Assembly (NCBI GenBank): GCA_902761265.1
Contig: CACWJV010000053.1
Location: forward strand, 1 to 10,592
Direction: 5' to 3'
DNA: 10,592 nt
Source of the DNA: Oscillospiraceae bacterium
GTDB lineage: Bacteria > Bacillota > Clostridia > Oscillospirales > Acutalibacteraceae
Both the position numbers and the translations under genes were made by a program. Each line of letters opens with the position of its first letter. The first letter of the stretch is position 1. Positions 1 to 7,600 of the stretch are shown one piece after another. The notes under the pieces are model-generated. The model saw only the letters and a program-made list of their open reading frames with translations, was not told where the DNA came from and did not search any database.

Positions 1-143
1 GGCTGGTGCAGCAGGGCGGTGTGTCGCTCAACGACGCAAAGGTCACCGACCCGATGCTGGTTTTGTCCGCCGCCGATTTTGAAAAAGGCTATGCCGTAGT
101 CAAAAAAGGCAAAAAAGTCTTCCATAAGATCACGGTGGCATAA
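1..143 (+). CDS. tyrS: Tyrosyl-tRNA synthetase, C-terminal end (partial)
   Basis: Only the last 46 complete codons are present; the gene starts before the window. The reading frame begins at base 3 (LVQQGGVSLNDAKVTD) and stops with TAA at 141-143. The pattern of a short helix ending in QQGGVSLN, then a K-V-T-D turn, then a closing strand rich in lysine (VVKKGKKVFHKI) is that of the S4-like RNA-binding domain at the end of bacterial TyrRS. That domain helps hold the tRNA while the upstream catalytic domain charges it with tyrosine. Known for the family: these enzymes are about 400-420 residues and end just after this motif, as here. The next gene starts one base after the stop, so translation is probably coupled. 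Other S4-domain proteins could end similarly, but the spacing of this tail fits TyrRS best. The catalytic part is not visible, so the call rests on the tail alone. Confidence 0.8.
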   Translation, partial: LVQQGGVSLNDAKVTDPMLVLSAADFEKGYAVVKKGKKVFHKITVA

Positions 144-144
144 G

Positions 145-873
145 ATGTATTTTCTCGGCATCGGCACCGTCGTCAACTGCGGCGCGGTGGTGCTCGGCGG
201 TGTGGGCGGTCTGCTGCTGCGGCGGGTGCTCAAAACGCGTATCTGCGATACCGTGACGCAGGCGATGGGGCTTGCGGTGGTATTTATCGGCGCGGCCGGC
301 GCACTTTCGCGCTTTCAGGATCTGCGCGGCACTGCCCACGAAACGACCCATATTCTTTTGATGGTGCTTTCGCTTGCGCTCGGCGCCGCCGTTGGCGAAG
401 CGATCAATATTCAGGCGCTCACGGAGCGCTTCGGCGCGTTTTTGCGCCGCAAAGTCAAAAGCGAAAAGGATCCGCAGTTTTTAGACGGCTTCGTTTCGGC
501 CTCGCTGACGATCTGCGTGGGCGCCATGGCGGTGATGGGGCCGCTGCTCGACGCGCTGCAAAAGGATCCGTCCACACTGTATACCAAAGCGGTGCTCGAC
601 CTCGTTATCATTCTTGTGATGGCGGCGGCGATGGGCAAGGGCGTGGTGTTTTCCGCGCTGCCGCTGGTGGCGCTGCAAGGCTCGCTGACGCTTTTGGCGC
701 ATTGGATCGAGCCGTTTTTGACCGACCTTGCGGTCACCAATATCAGTTTCGTCGGTTCGATGCTGATTTTCTGCGTGGGTCTCAATCTGATGGTGAAAAC
801 CAAAATCCGCGTTGCCAATATGCTGCCTGCGCTGCTCTTTACGGCGGCAAGCAGCTTTATCCCGTTATCATAA
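145..873 (+). CDS. DUF554 family integral membrane protein (YdfK-like)
   Basis: A 242-residue, very hydrophobic protein with about seven or eight predicted membrane segments (roughly residues 3-25, 38-54, 70-87, 117-137, 147-163, 168-185, 197-216 and 223-240). Several features match the DUF554 family: the start MYFLGIGTVVNCGAVVLGG, a glycine-rich first helix, the VVFIGAAGAL helix, and the middle stretch CVGAMAVMGPLLDAL followed by TKAVLDLVIILVMAAAMGKG. The length is usual for the family (about 220-240). The molecular function is not established; it is annotated as a putative transporter or simply a membrane protein. The start at 145 is one base after the upstream stop, with a weak GGTGG at 134-138 as possible ribosome binding site, which suggests coupled translation. 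The alpha-mannosidase gene follows after 21 bases. Its presence with that enzyme may be a chance of operon order; no functional link can be shown. Confidence 0.88.
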   Translation: MYFLGIGTVVNCGAVVLGGVGGLLLRRVLKTRICDTVTQAMGLAVVFIGAAGALSRFQDLRGTAHETTHILLMVLSLALGAAVGEAINIQALTERFGAFLRRKVKSEKDPQFLDGFVSASLTICVGAMAVMGPLLDALQKDPSTLYTKAVLDLVIILVMAAAMGKGVVFSALPLVALQGSLTLLAHWIEPFLTDLAVTNISFVGSMLIFCVGLNLMVKTKIRVANMLPALLFTAASSFIPLS

Positions 874-894
874 ACAATACAAAGGAGAAGGACG

Positions 895-3800
895 ATGAGC
901 GAAAAGACGATCTATACGGTTGCAACAGCCCATCTGGATACGATCTGGAACTGGAGCTTTGAAACGACCGTAAAGGACTATCTGCCAAAAACGCTGGAAA
1001 AAAACTTTGAGCTGTTTCGCAAATACCCGGGCTACCGCTTCAATTTCGAAGGCGCCTACCGCTATGCCCTGATGGAGGAATACTACCCCGAACAGTTCCG
1101 CCAACTCAAACAGGCTGTGGCCGACGGCCGCTGGAATGTGACCGGCTCCGCGTGGGAAAACGGCGATTGCAATATCCCGTCGCCCGAAGCGCTGTTTCGC
1201 AATTTCCTTTACGGCAACGGCTATTTTCAAAAGACCTTCGGCAAAACGAGCAAAGACGTCTTTTTGCCCGACTGCTTCGGCTTCGGCTATGCGCTGCCGT
1301 CGGTTGCGCAGCACAGCAATCTTTTGGGCTTCACAACGCAAAAGCTCAGTTGGGGCAGCGCCTACGGGATCCCGTTTGACATCGGCAAATGGTACGGCGT
1401 CAACGGCAAACCGATCTTTGCGTGTCTCAATATGGGCAACTACGTCCATGTGTTTTCCAAGATTCGCGGCTACGACTTTGTGCAAAAGAAGCTGAAAAGC
1501 AACGAGGCGTTCGGTCTGAACGCGACCGCCGTCTATCACGGCGTTGGCGACCGCGGCGGCGCACCGCTCGAATTGTCGGTCAAAACGCTGCAAAAAGAGA
1601 TGGACGAAAACAAAATCAATCCGGTCGAAGTCCGCGCCGCGGCTTCGGACGAGATCTACCGCGATTTAGAGCAGGACAAAAAGACCGCTGCGCGTCTGCC
1701 GCAGTGGCACAATGAGCTGCTGATGACGAACCACGGCGCCGGCTGTTATACCTCGCGCGCCATCTCAAAACGCTGGAACGCGAGAAACGAAGTGCTCGCC
1801 AATATGGCGGAGCGTGCCGCCGTCAGCGCAAGACTGCTCGGCACTCTGCCGTATCCGCAAACCACGCTTGACACCGCGTGGAAACGCGTGATCGCGCATC
1901 AGTTCCATGACGATCTGACCGGCACGGCGCTGCAAGCGGAATACCGCCGCTCGTGGAACGACTATGTGCAGTCGATGAACCAGTTCTCCGACGTGTTTGC
2001 GTCCTCTGCCGAAGCGGTGCTGAAAAATATGGATTCTTCGTTCTGCAAAGGCACGCCCGTTGCCGTTTGGAACAGCCAGGACTTTCCGGTACAGCGCGTC
2101 GTGACCTTCCCGTGTGACAAGGATTGTATCCGCGTGTTCGACGATCAGGGCGTGGAAGTGCCGTCGCAGACCTTCATAAACGAAACCGGCGAACAAACCG
2201 CCGCGATCTATTGTAAAGTGCCGTCCTGCGGCTGCCGTGTGTTTGACGTGCGTGCGGGCAAAACGCCCTACAGCGACGACGAACCGGTCATGTCCGCCGC
2301 CGCGGATAAACTCGAAAACGAGCGTGTGATCGTCCGGCTTGACCAAAACGGCGACGTGTGCTCGATCTATGACAAGACCGTGGGACAGCAACTTTTGCGC
2401 CAGCCGGTCACCTTTGATCTTTTGCGCGACGACGGCGTGCGCAGCTATCCTGCGTGGGAAATGACCTACGACGACGTGATGGCGCCTGTGGCGGCCCGCC
2501 CGCAAAAGGTATCGGCCACGCTGCTTTACAGCGGCCCGTGCATCGCCGCGCTGCGGCTCAAAAAGCGCTACGGACAGTCGACCTTTGACACCGTCGTCAC
2601 CGTTGTGCGCGGCACCAAGGTCGTCTCGTTCCAAAACGAGATCGACTGGCACGAACACAGTACGATGTGCAAGGTGCGCTTCCCGCTGAGTGTGGAAAAC
2701 GACACGGCGCGCTACGACCTCGGTCTCGGCGCGATCGACCGCGCCACCAACACGCGTCAGCTTTTCGAAGTGCCGGCGCAGCAGTGGGCCGCCATCCGCG
2801 ACCGTTCGGGCGCCTACGGCGTTGGCATTCTTTCCGACAGCAAACGCGGCTGGGACAAGCCCGACGCGTTTACGCTGCGTCTGACGGCGCTGCACACCCC
2901 GAAATACTCGTTCCGTCCCGACAGTATGCAAAACCAGCTCGACCAGGGTCTCAACCGGTTCGGCTTTGCGATTTGCTCGTTTGCGGAGGATAATTATACG
3001 TCGCTCGACAAACGCGCCCGCCAGTTTTGCACGCCGCTTGCCGCGTTCTCTCTGGGACGTCACAAGGGCGCGCTCGGCACGCGGTTCAGTTTGCTTTCCT
3101 GCTCCAACGACAGCGTGGTTGTCCGCGCGGTAAAACAGGCGCAGGATTCCGACGAGATCGTCGTGCGCGTCAATGAGATCGCCGGCAAAAAGCAGGAGCG
3201 CGTCACGCTGCGGTTCTTCGAACCGGTTGTTTCTGCGCGCGAAATCTATGCGAGCGAAGAGACCATGGGCGTCTGCCCTGTGGAGGACGGCGCGATTACA
3301 TTCGATCTAGACCCGTTCGACGTGCGCTCGTTTGCGCTTTCCTTCCCGGAAAAGCCGGCGCATCCGGTCAAAAGCAAGCCGGCCGTTTTGCCGCTCAACA
3401 CCTTTGTGCTCACAACGAACGACAAGCGATCCGACGCGTTTTTGCCGATGCTCGATTTCTCTCTCCCCGGGGAGCTGATGCCCGGCGAAGTGCTTTCGGG
3501 CGGTTTCAGGTTCGAACTGAACAACGCTTGCAATACGCCCAACGCGCTGCTTTGCAACGGCCAGACGCTGGACGTGCCGGCGGGCGCCAAAGCGTTTTGC
3601 TTCATCGGCTGTGCGCTGGGCGCAGATAAAACCTATACGTTCAAAGCCGACGACGCCGAAATCGGCTGCAAGGTGCAAAACCTTTTGGAGCCGATCGGCA
3701 AATGGGATCTGACCGATCTGGGCGAATCCGCCGCCATCAAACGCGATCCGCTGGCGTTTTCGCTGACCCATACCCACGGCAGAGACGGCGACAATGTGGG

Positions 3801-4044
3801 GCAGCAGACCTGTTTCTTCCGCTGCGAAGTGCCGCTCGACAAGGCCAAAACGCTCACGATGCCGGTGCACTCCGATCTGCTGTTGCTTTCGGCTGTATTC
3901 AAAACGGAAGCGCAGCGCGCCGTTCTTTTGACAACGCTGTACGACAAAGTGCAGCCGCGCGAGATCGTGAAAGAAGCCTATAGCGGAGAGTCTGTGGCCT
4001 ACCGCGCCGAAAAGCTGCGCTCGCTCTGGCGCCGGTTCTTTTAA
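895..4044 (+). CDS. GH38 alpha-mannosidase, long form (paralogue A)
   Basis: A 1049-residue retaining alpha-mannosidase of glycoside hydrolase family 38, which removes alpha-linked mannose from glycans using a zinc ion. Seen in the sequence: the zinc motif AHLDTIWNW (H13, D15), the nucleophile motif LPDCFGFG (D126), the HGVGDRGG loop (D219, a possible acid/base by inference), LLMTNHGAGCYTSRA near residue 277, and HQFHDDLTGT (H338, D339). These match the four zinc-binding positions of Golgi mannosidase II (His, Asp, nucleophile Asp, His). Order: catalytic barrel about 5-270, helical middle domain about 275-365, beta-rich GH38 C-terminal region about 390-820, then an extra beta-rich tail (about 830-1010) with NALLCNGQTL, GKWDL and THTHGRDGD. 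No signal peptide or membrane segment is seen, so it is probably cytoplasmic. AAAGGAG at 881-887, seven bases before the ATG, fixes the start. It probably shares a transcript with tyrS and DUF554. Exact substrate (N-glycan, mannan fragment or other) cannot be read from sequence. Confidence 0.93.
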   Translation: MSEKTIYTVATAHLDTIWNWSFETTVKDYLPKTLEKNFELFRKYPGYRFNFEGAYRYALMEEYYPEQFRQLKQAVADGRWNVTGSAWENGDCNIPSPEALFRNFLYGNGYFQKTFGKTSKDVFLPDCFGFGYALPSVAQHSNLLGFTTQKLSWGSAYGIPFDIGKWYGVNGKPIFACLNMGNYVHVFSKIRGYDFVQKKLKSNEAFGLNATAVYHGVGDRGGAPLELSVKTLQKEMDENKINPVEVRAAASDEIYRDLEQDKKTAARLPQWHNELLMTNHGAGCYTSRAISKRWNARNEVLANMAERAAVSARLLGTLPYPQTTLDTAWKRVIAHQFHDDLTGTALQAEYRRSWNDYVQSMNQFSDVFASSAEAVLKNMDSSFCKGTPVAVWNSQDFPVQRVVTFPCDKDCIRVFDDQGVEVPSQTFINETGEQTAAIYCKVPSCGCRVFDVRAGKTPYSDDEPVMSAAADKLENERVIVRLDQNGDVCSIYDKTVGQQLLRQPVTFDLLRDDGVRSYPAWEMTYDDVMAPVAARPQKVSATLLYSGPCIAALRLKKRYGQSTFDTVVTVVRGTKVVSFQNEIDWHEHSTMCKVRFPLSVENDTARYDLGLGAIDRATNTRQLFEVPAQQWAAIRDRSGAYGVGILSDSKRGWDKPDAFTLRLTALHTPKYSFRPDSMQNQLDQGLNRFGFAICSFAEDNYTSLDKRARQFCTPLAAFSLGRHKGALGTRFSLLSCSNDSVVVRAVKQAQDSDEIVVRVNEIAGKKQERVTLRFFEPVVSAREIYASEETMGVCPVEDGAITFDLDPFDVRSFALSFPEKPAHPVKSKPAVLPLNTFVLTTNDKRSDAFLPMLDFSLPGELMPGEVLSGGFRFELNNACNTPNALLCNGQTLDVPAGAKAFCFIGCALGADKTYTFKADDAEIGCKVQNLLEPIGKWDLTDLGESAAIKRDPLAFSLTHTHGRDGDNVGQQTCFFRCEVPLDKAKTLTMPVHSDLLLLSAVFKTEAQRAVLLTTLYDKVQPREIVKEAYSGESVAYRAEKLRSLWRRFF
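1351..1376 (+). repeat. 26-bp block identical between the two GH38 genes (copy in gene A)
   Basis: Bases 1351-1376 are identical to 5063-5088 in the second mannosidase gene. They encode part of the conserved W-G-S-A-Y-G-I-P-F segment after the nucleophile motif. A second exact block of 24 bases, 1265-1288 and 4977-5000, covers the nucleophile motif itself. These are short direct repeats about 3.7 kb apart, caused by shared ancestry or gene conversion, not an independent repeat element. Confidence 0.85.
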
Positions 4045-4052
4045 GCGACTTG

Positions 4053-4091
4053 CGGCTTTTGCCTGATTGCTTCTTGTAAAATCCAAAGCCG
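4053..4091. promoter_or_regulatory. Imperfect inverted repeat around the -35 box (possible operator)
   Basis: The arms are CGGCTTTTG (4053-4061) and CCAAAGCCG (4083-4091). They match as an inverted repeat at eight of nine positions, separated by 21 bases, and are centred at 4072, just upstream of the -35 hexamer at 4074. The right arm falls inside the spacer between the -35 and -10. The placement would suit a repressor or other regulator binding site, and a weak RNA hairpin for upstream transcripts is also possible. No regulator gene is in the window, and repeats of this length can occur by chance. Confidence 0.3.
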
Positions 4092-4102
4092 TGTGCTACA
4101 AT
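4074..4102 (+). promoter_or_regulatory. Sigma-A-type promoter with extended -10
   Basis: The -35 TTGTAA (4074-4079; four of six consensus bases) and -10 TACAAT (4097-4102; five of six) are separated by 17 bases, the optimal spacing. A TG one base before the -10 (4094-4095) makes an extended -10. Transcription would start near 4109, giving a leader of about 24 bases before the ATG at 4133. It would drive the four-helix membrane protein and the second mannosidase. I see no strong terminator between the first mannosidase stop at 4044 and this promoter, so read-through from upstream could add to it. Confidence 0.7.
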
Positions 4103-4120
4103 AAATGCATCAAACGCGCG

Positions 4121-4126
4121 AGGAGG
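4121..4126 (+). promoter_or_regulatory. Ribosome binding site that sets the start at 4133
   Basis: A perfect AGGAGG lies six bases before the ATG at 4133. It decides against the longer in-frame reading from a TTG at 4067, whose start would lie upstream of the promoter's -35 box. Confidence 0.85.
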
Positions 4127-4132
4127 GTTTTT

Positions 4133-4582
4133 ATGAAAACAAAAAAAGAAAATCAAACGCTGACCGTGCTGCTTTGCTGCGGCTGCGGCGTCGTCGCGGC
4201 GCTGCTGCACTGGCTGATCCCGACAAGGATTCTGATGGGCAACGCGCTCGAATATACGGCTGCCGCTGTGGCGGCGGTGCTGTCGCTCGGGGCGCTAGGG
4301 CTGTTCGTCTTCGGCTTTGTGGTGCCGCTTTTACAACAGAAAAAGGGCCTTTGCGGCGGCAGCGTATTCTATATGCCCACGCTTTGCTGGACGGTGCTCG
4401 GACTGCTGTTCGGCGCTGCGGCCACAACCGCAAAACTGATTCGCGCGCTGTTTTACGGCTTTGTGCCGGTCCAGACGGAAGGGCTCGCGTGGAGCTTTTC
4501 CGTGCTTACACTTGTCAATGTTCCTGTGCTGGTGTGTTTTGCCGTGCTGTTTTTGCGCGAGCAAAAGGCACAGCGCAAATAA
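4133..4582 (+). CDS. Small four-helix membrane protein, unrecognised family
   Basis: A 149-residue protein I do not recognise. It opens with a short basic, polar stretch (MKTKKENQ) and then shows four hydrophobic segments at about residues 9-28, 38-66, 80-103 and 118-140, ending in a charged tail (LREQKAQRK). The first segment is cysteine-rich (LLCCGCG). There are no enzymatic or binding motifs I can identify. By the positive-inside rule the lysine-rich N- and C-termini both suggest the cytoplasm, which fits four crossings. The start is set by AGGAGG at 4121-4126, and the gene has its own promoter. The second mannosidase begins 21 bases after its stop, so the two are probably co-transcribed. 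It might be a small orphan membrane protein of no relation to mannoside use; a role in membrane tethering or transport would be guesswork. Confidence 0.8.
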   Translation: MKTKKENQTLTVLLCCGCGVVAALLHWLIPTRILMGNALEYTAAAVAAVLSLGALGLFVFGFVVPLLQQKKGLCGGSVFYMPTLCWTVLGLLFGAAATTAKLIRALFYGFVPVQTEGLAWSFSVLTLVNVPVLVCFAVLFLREQKAQRK

Positions 4583-4603
4583 GCAAAAAAGGGGTTCGAG
4601 GTT

Positions 4604-7600
4604 ATGGAAAAAGAAAAACGCATTTATACCATCGCGACGGCGCATCTCGATACGGTTTGGAACTGGGATTTCGAGCATGTGCTGGATGTCTGTTTGCCCA
4701 ACACGCTGCACGACAACTTCCGGCTGTTCAGCCAGTACCCCGATTATCGCTTCAATTTCGAGGGCGCGTACCGGTATGAGCTGTTCCGCGAATACTATCC
4801 CGAGGACTATGAAACGCTGAAAGGCTATATCGCCGACGGCCGCTGGAACGTGACCGGCTCGGCGTGGGAAAACGGCGACGTCAATGTGCCGTCCCCGGAG
4901 CAGATGTTCCGCAATATTCTTTACGGCAACCGCTATTTCCGGCAGGAATTCGGCAAACAGAGCAACGACATCTATCTGCCCGACTGCTTCGGCTTCGGCT
5001 GGGCGCTGCCGAGCATTGCCGCGAATGCGGGCCTCAAGGGCTTTTCCACCCAAAAGCTGAGCTGGGGCAGCGCCTACGGGATCCCGTTCGATATCGGCCG
5101 CTGGGAGGGCCCCGACGGCAAAAAGATCTTTGTTTCGCTCGACCCGAAAAGCTATTGTACAACCTTCCGGAAAATCCGCGACAGCAAAGAATTGCTGCCG
5201 AAGCTTAAAAAGAACGAAAAGAAATACGATCTCCCGTGGACGATGGGTTACCACGGCGTTGGAGACGTCGGTGGCGCGCCGAAGGAAGAGTCGGTAAAAA
5301 CGCTGGAAGCCGAGATGGCGCAAAACGACGAAAGCGACGTGAAAGTGCTTGCCTCCTCACCGACGGAATTCTTTAACGACCTTGCCGCGCTGCCGCAGGA
5401 AGAACAGGACAAGCTGCCCGGCTGGAACAGCGAACTGCTGATGACCAACCACGGCGTCGGTTCCTATACCTCGCGTGCATTTTCCAAACGGATGAACCGC
5501 AAAAACGAGGAACTCGGCGACATGGCCGAAAAGGCGGGCGTGATCGCGTCGGCCGTTTGCGGCGCAAAATATCCGAAGACCGCGCTCGACGACGCGTGGA
5601 AAAAGACGATTGCCCACACCTTCCACGACGACATCACCGGCACCAGCGTGGAGCGTGTCTATAAACGTTCGTGGAACGATCTTGTGATCGCGGCCAACCG
5701 CTTTGCCGGCGCGTTTGAAGGCGCCAGCGCCGAGATTGTCAAAAACATGGACACCTCGTGGACCAAGGGCATCGCCGTGGTTGTTGCAAACTCTTTGGAA
5801 CAGCCGCGTATGGAGCCGGTGGATCTTACGGTTCCGGCCAAGGGCTACCGCTGTGTGCGTGTCTATGACAACCAGGGCAAAGAGGTGCCCTCGCAGGTCA
5901 ACTACGCCGACGAATCCGTCATCAAGCTGTGCTTTTGCGCCACAGTGGACGCGCTGGGCTACAAGGTCTACGACGTGCTTTATTCCTTTGAGCCCTGCCG
6001 GCTCAATACCGGCGTGCGCTGCGGCGGCAATATCATCGAAAACTACAAGTATATCGTCTCGGTCAATCAAAAGGGCGATATCTGCTCCGTGATCGACAAA
6101 ACGCTCGGCGGCCGCGAGCTGTTGGAAAAACCGATCCGGTTTGAAATCAACAAATACGACGGCAACAAAGCCTATCCCGCGTGGGAGCTGACCAAAGACG
6201 AAGCCACGGGCTATCCGTGGGAATACGCCGAAAAGGGCGAAATCGAAGTGGAGGAGCAAGGCCCCGTGCGTGTGACGCTGCGGGTCAAGCAAACAGCCGG
6301 CAACTCCACGTTTACCTACCGCGTGTCGCTGTTTGCCGGCGGCCAGTGGGTCAGTGTGCAAAACGAGGTGGAGTGGCGTTCGTTCCGCCGACTGCTGCAA
6401 AACGGTTTCCATCTCAATGCCAAAGCGCCGCAGGCCACGTTTGACCTCGGCCTCGGCGTCATCCGCCGCCGTCCGGCCACCAAAAAGCTCTATGCCGTAC
6501 CGGCGCAAAAATGGGCGGATCTGACCGACCAGCGCGGTGCGTTCGGCGTCAGCATCTTCTCCGATTCCAAATACGGCTGGGTGTTCAAGGATTCCCATTC
6601 GCTGCTGCTGACGGTTTTGCACACGCCGAAATACTACTACCGCGCCGACTCCGTGCAGGGCATGATGGATATGGGCCTCAACCGCTACGGCTATGCGCTC
6701 TATGCGCACAAGGGCGATTTTACCAACGGCACGCAGTTTTATGCGCGGGCGTTCCATCAGCCGCTGACGGCGTTTGTCACCAGCCGCCACCCGGGTTCGC
6801 TCGAAAGCGCGTTCGGCTTTGCCCAGCTCAACAACCCCGGCGTGATTTTGCGTGCGATGAAAAAGGCCGAAGACTCCGACGAAGTGATCGTGCGGTTTAA
6901 CGAAGGCGCCGGCATGCACGCGGGCAACACCTATTTCACCCTCGGCACAGGCATTCTTGAAGCGCGCGAAGTCAACACCACGGAAGACCCGGTCGGCCCG
7001 GCGCAGGTTGTGGACGGCAATCTGGTGTTTGACCTCGAGCCGTTCGAAGTCAAGACCTTTGCGCTGACGCTGGCCCCGTGCAAACGCGCCGGCATCGGCA
7101 GCCAGCAGCCGCTCAGACTGCCGTATAACCTCGACATGATTACGTTCAACAAAAACCGCGGCGACACCTATATCCCGACGCTGAACGTCTCGGTGCCGGG
7201 CGAGCTGTTCCCGCAATCGATCGACTGCGCCGGCGTCCATTTTGAAACCGGCATGGCGTGGGCAGACAACAACGCTTTGATTTCCGCCGGCCAAACGCTT
7301 TCCGTCAACGGCACGCGGCTGTATTTCATCGGCGCGAGCCTGTACGGCGACAAGACCTATACGTTCCATGTGGACGACAAGCCGGTGGAGCTCAAGGTTC
7401 AATCGGTCAAAGAACGCGTCGGCGGCTGGGATCTTTATAACCTTGCTGAAACGGCGTTTATCAAAGGCGACCGCGTGGCGTGGGTTTGCACCCACACGCA
7501 CGAAAACGACAAGGACAACCGCGGCGACGAGCTGTACTTCTTTCTGTACGCCCTCGATATCCGCGGCGCGTCGACGGTCACACTGCCCGACGACAACGGG

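Noticed and set aside
702..962. An 86-codon plus-strand frame bridging the DUF554 and mannosidase A genes
   Set aside because: No ribosome binding site and no motif; it is out of frame with two well-supported genes and contains the intergenic gap.
1765..3063. A 432-codon minus-strand open frame opposite mannosidase A
   Set aside because: Same explanation: low-complexity Arg/His-rich translation, no recognisable motif, and wholly inside a well-supported gene.
4045..4070. Possible terminator after mannosidase A (GGC-TTTT-GCC)
   Set aside because: The stem is only three bases and lacks a T-tract, so it does not qualify as an intrinsic terminator.
4067..4132. Longer N-terminus for the small membrane protein starting at TTG 4067
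   Set aside because: It would start upstream of the promoter, has no ribosome binding site, and the perfect AGGAGG points to ATG 4133.
4105..4779. A 224-codon plus-strand frame overlapping the membrane protein and the start of mannosidase B
   Set aside because: Its ATG lies at or before the predicted transcription start, its translation is Arg-rich with no fold signal, and it overlaps two better-supported genes.
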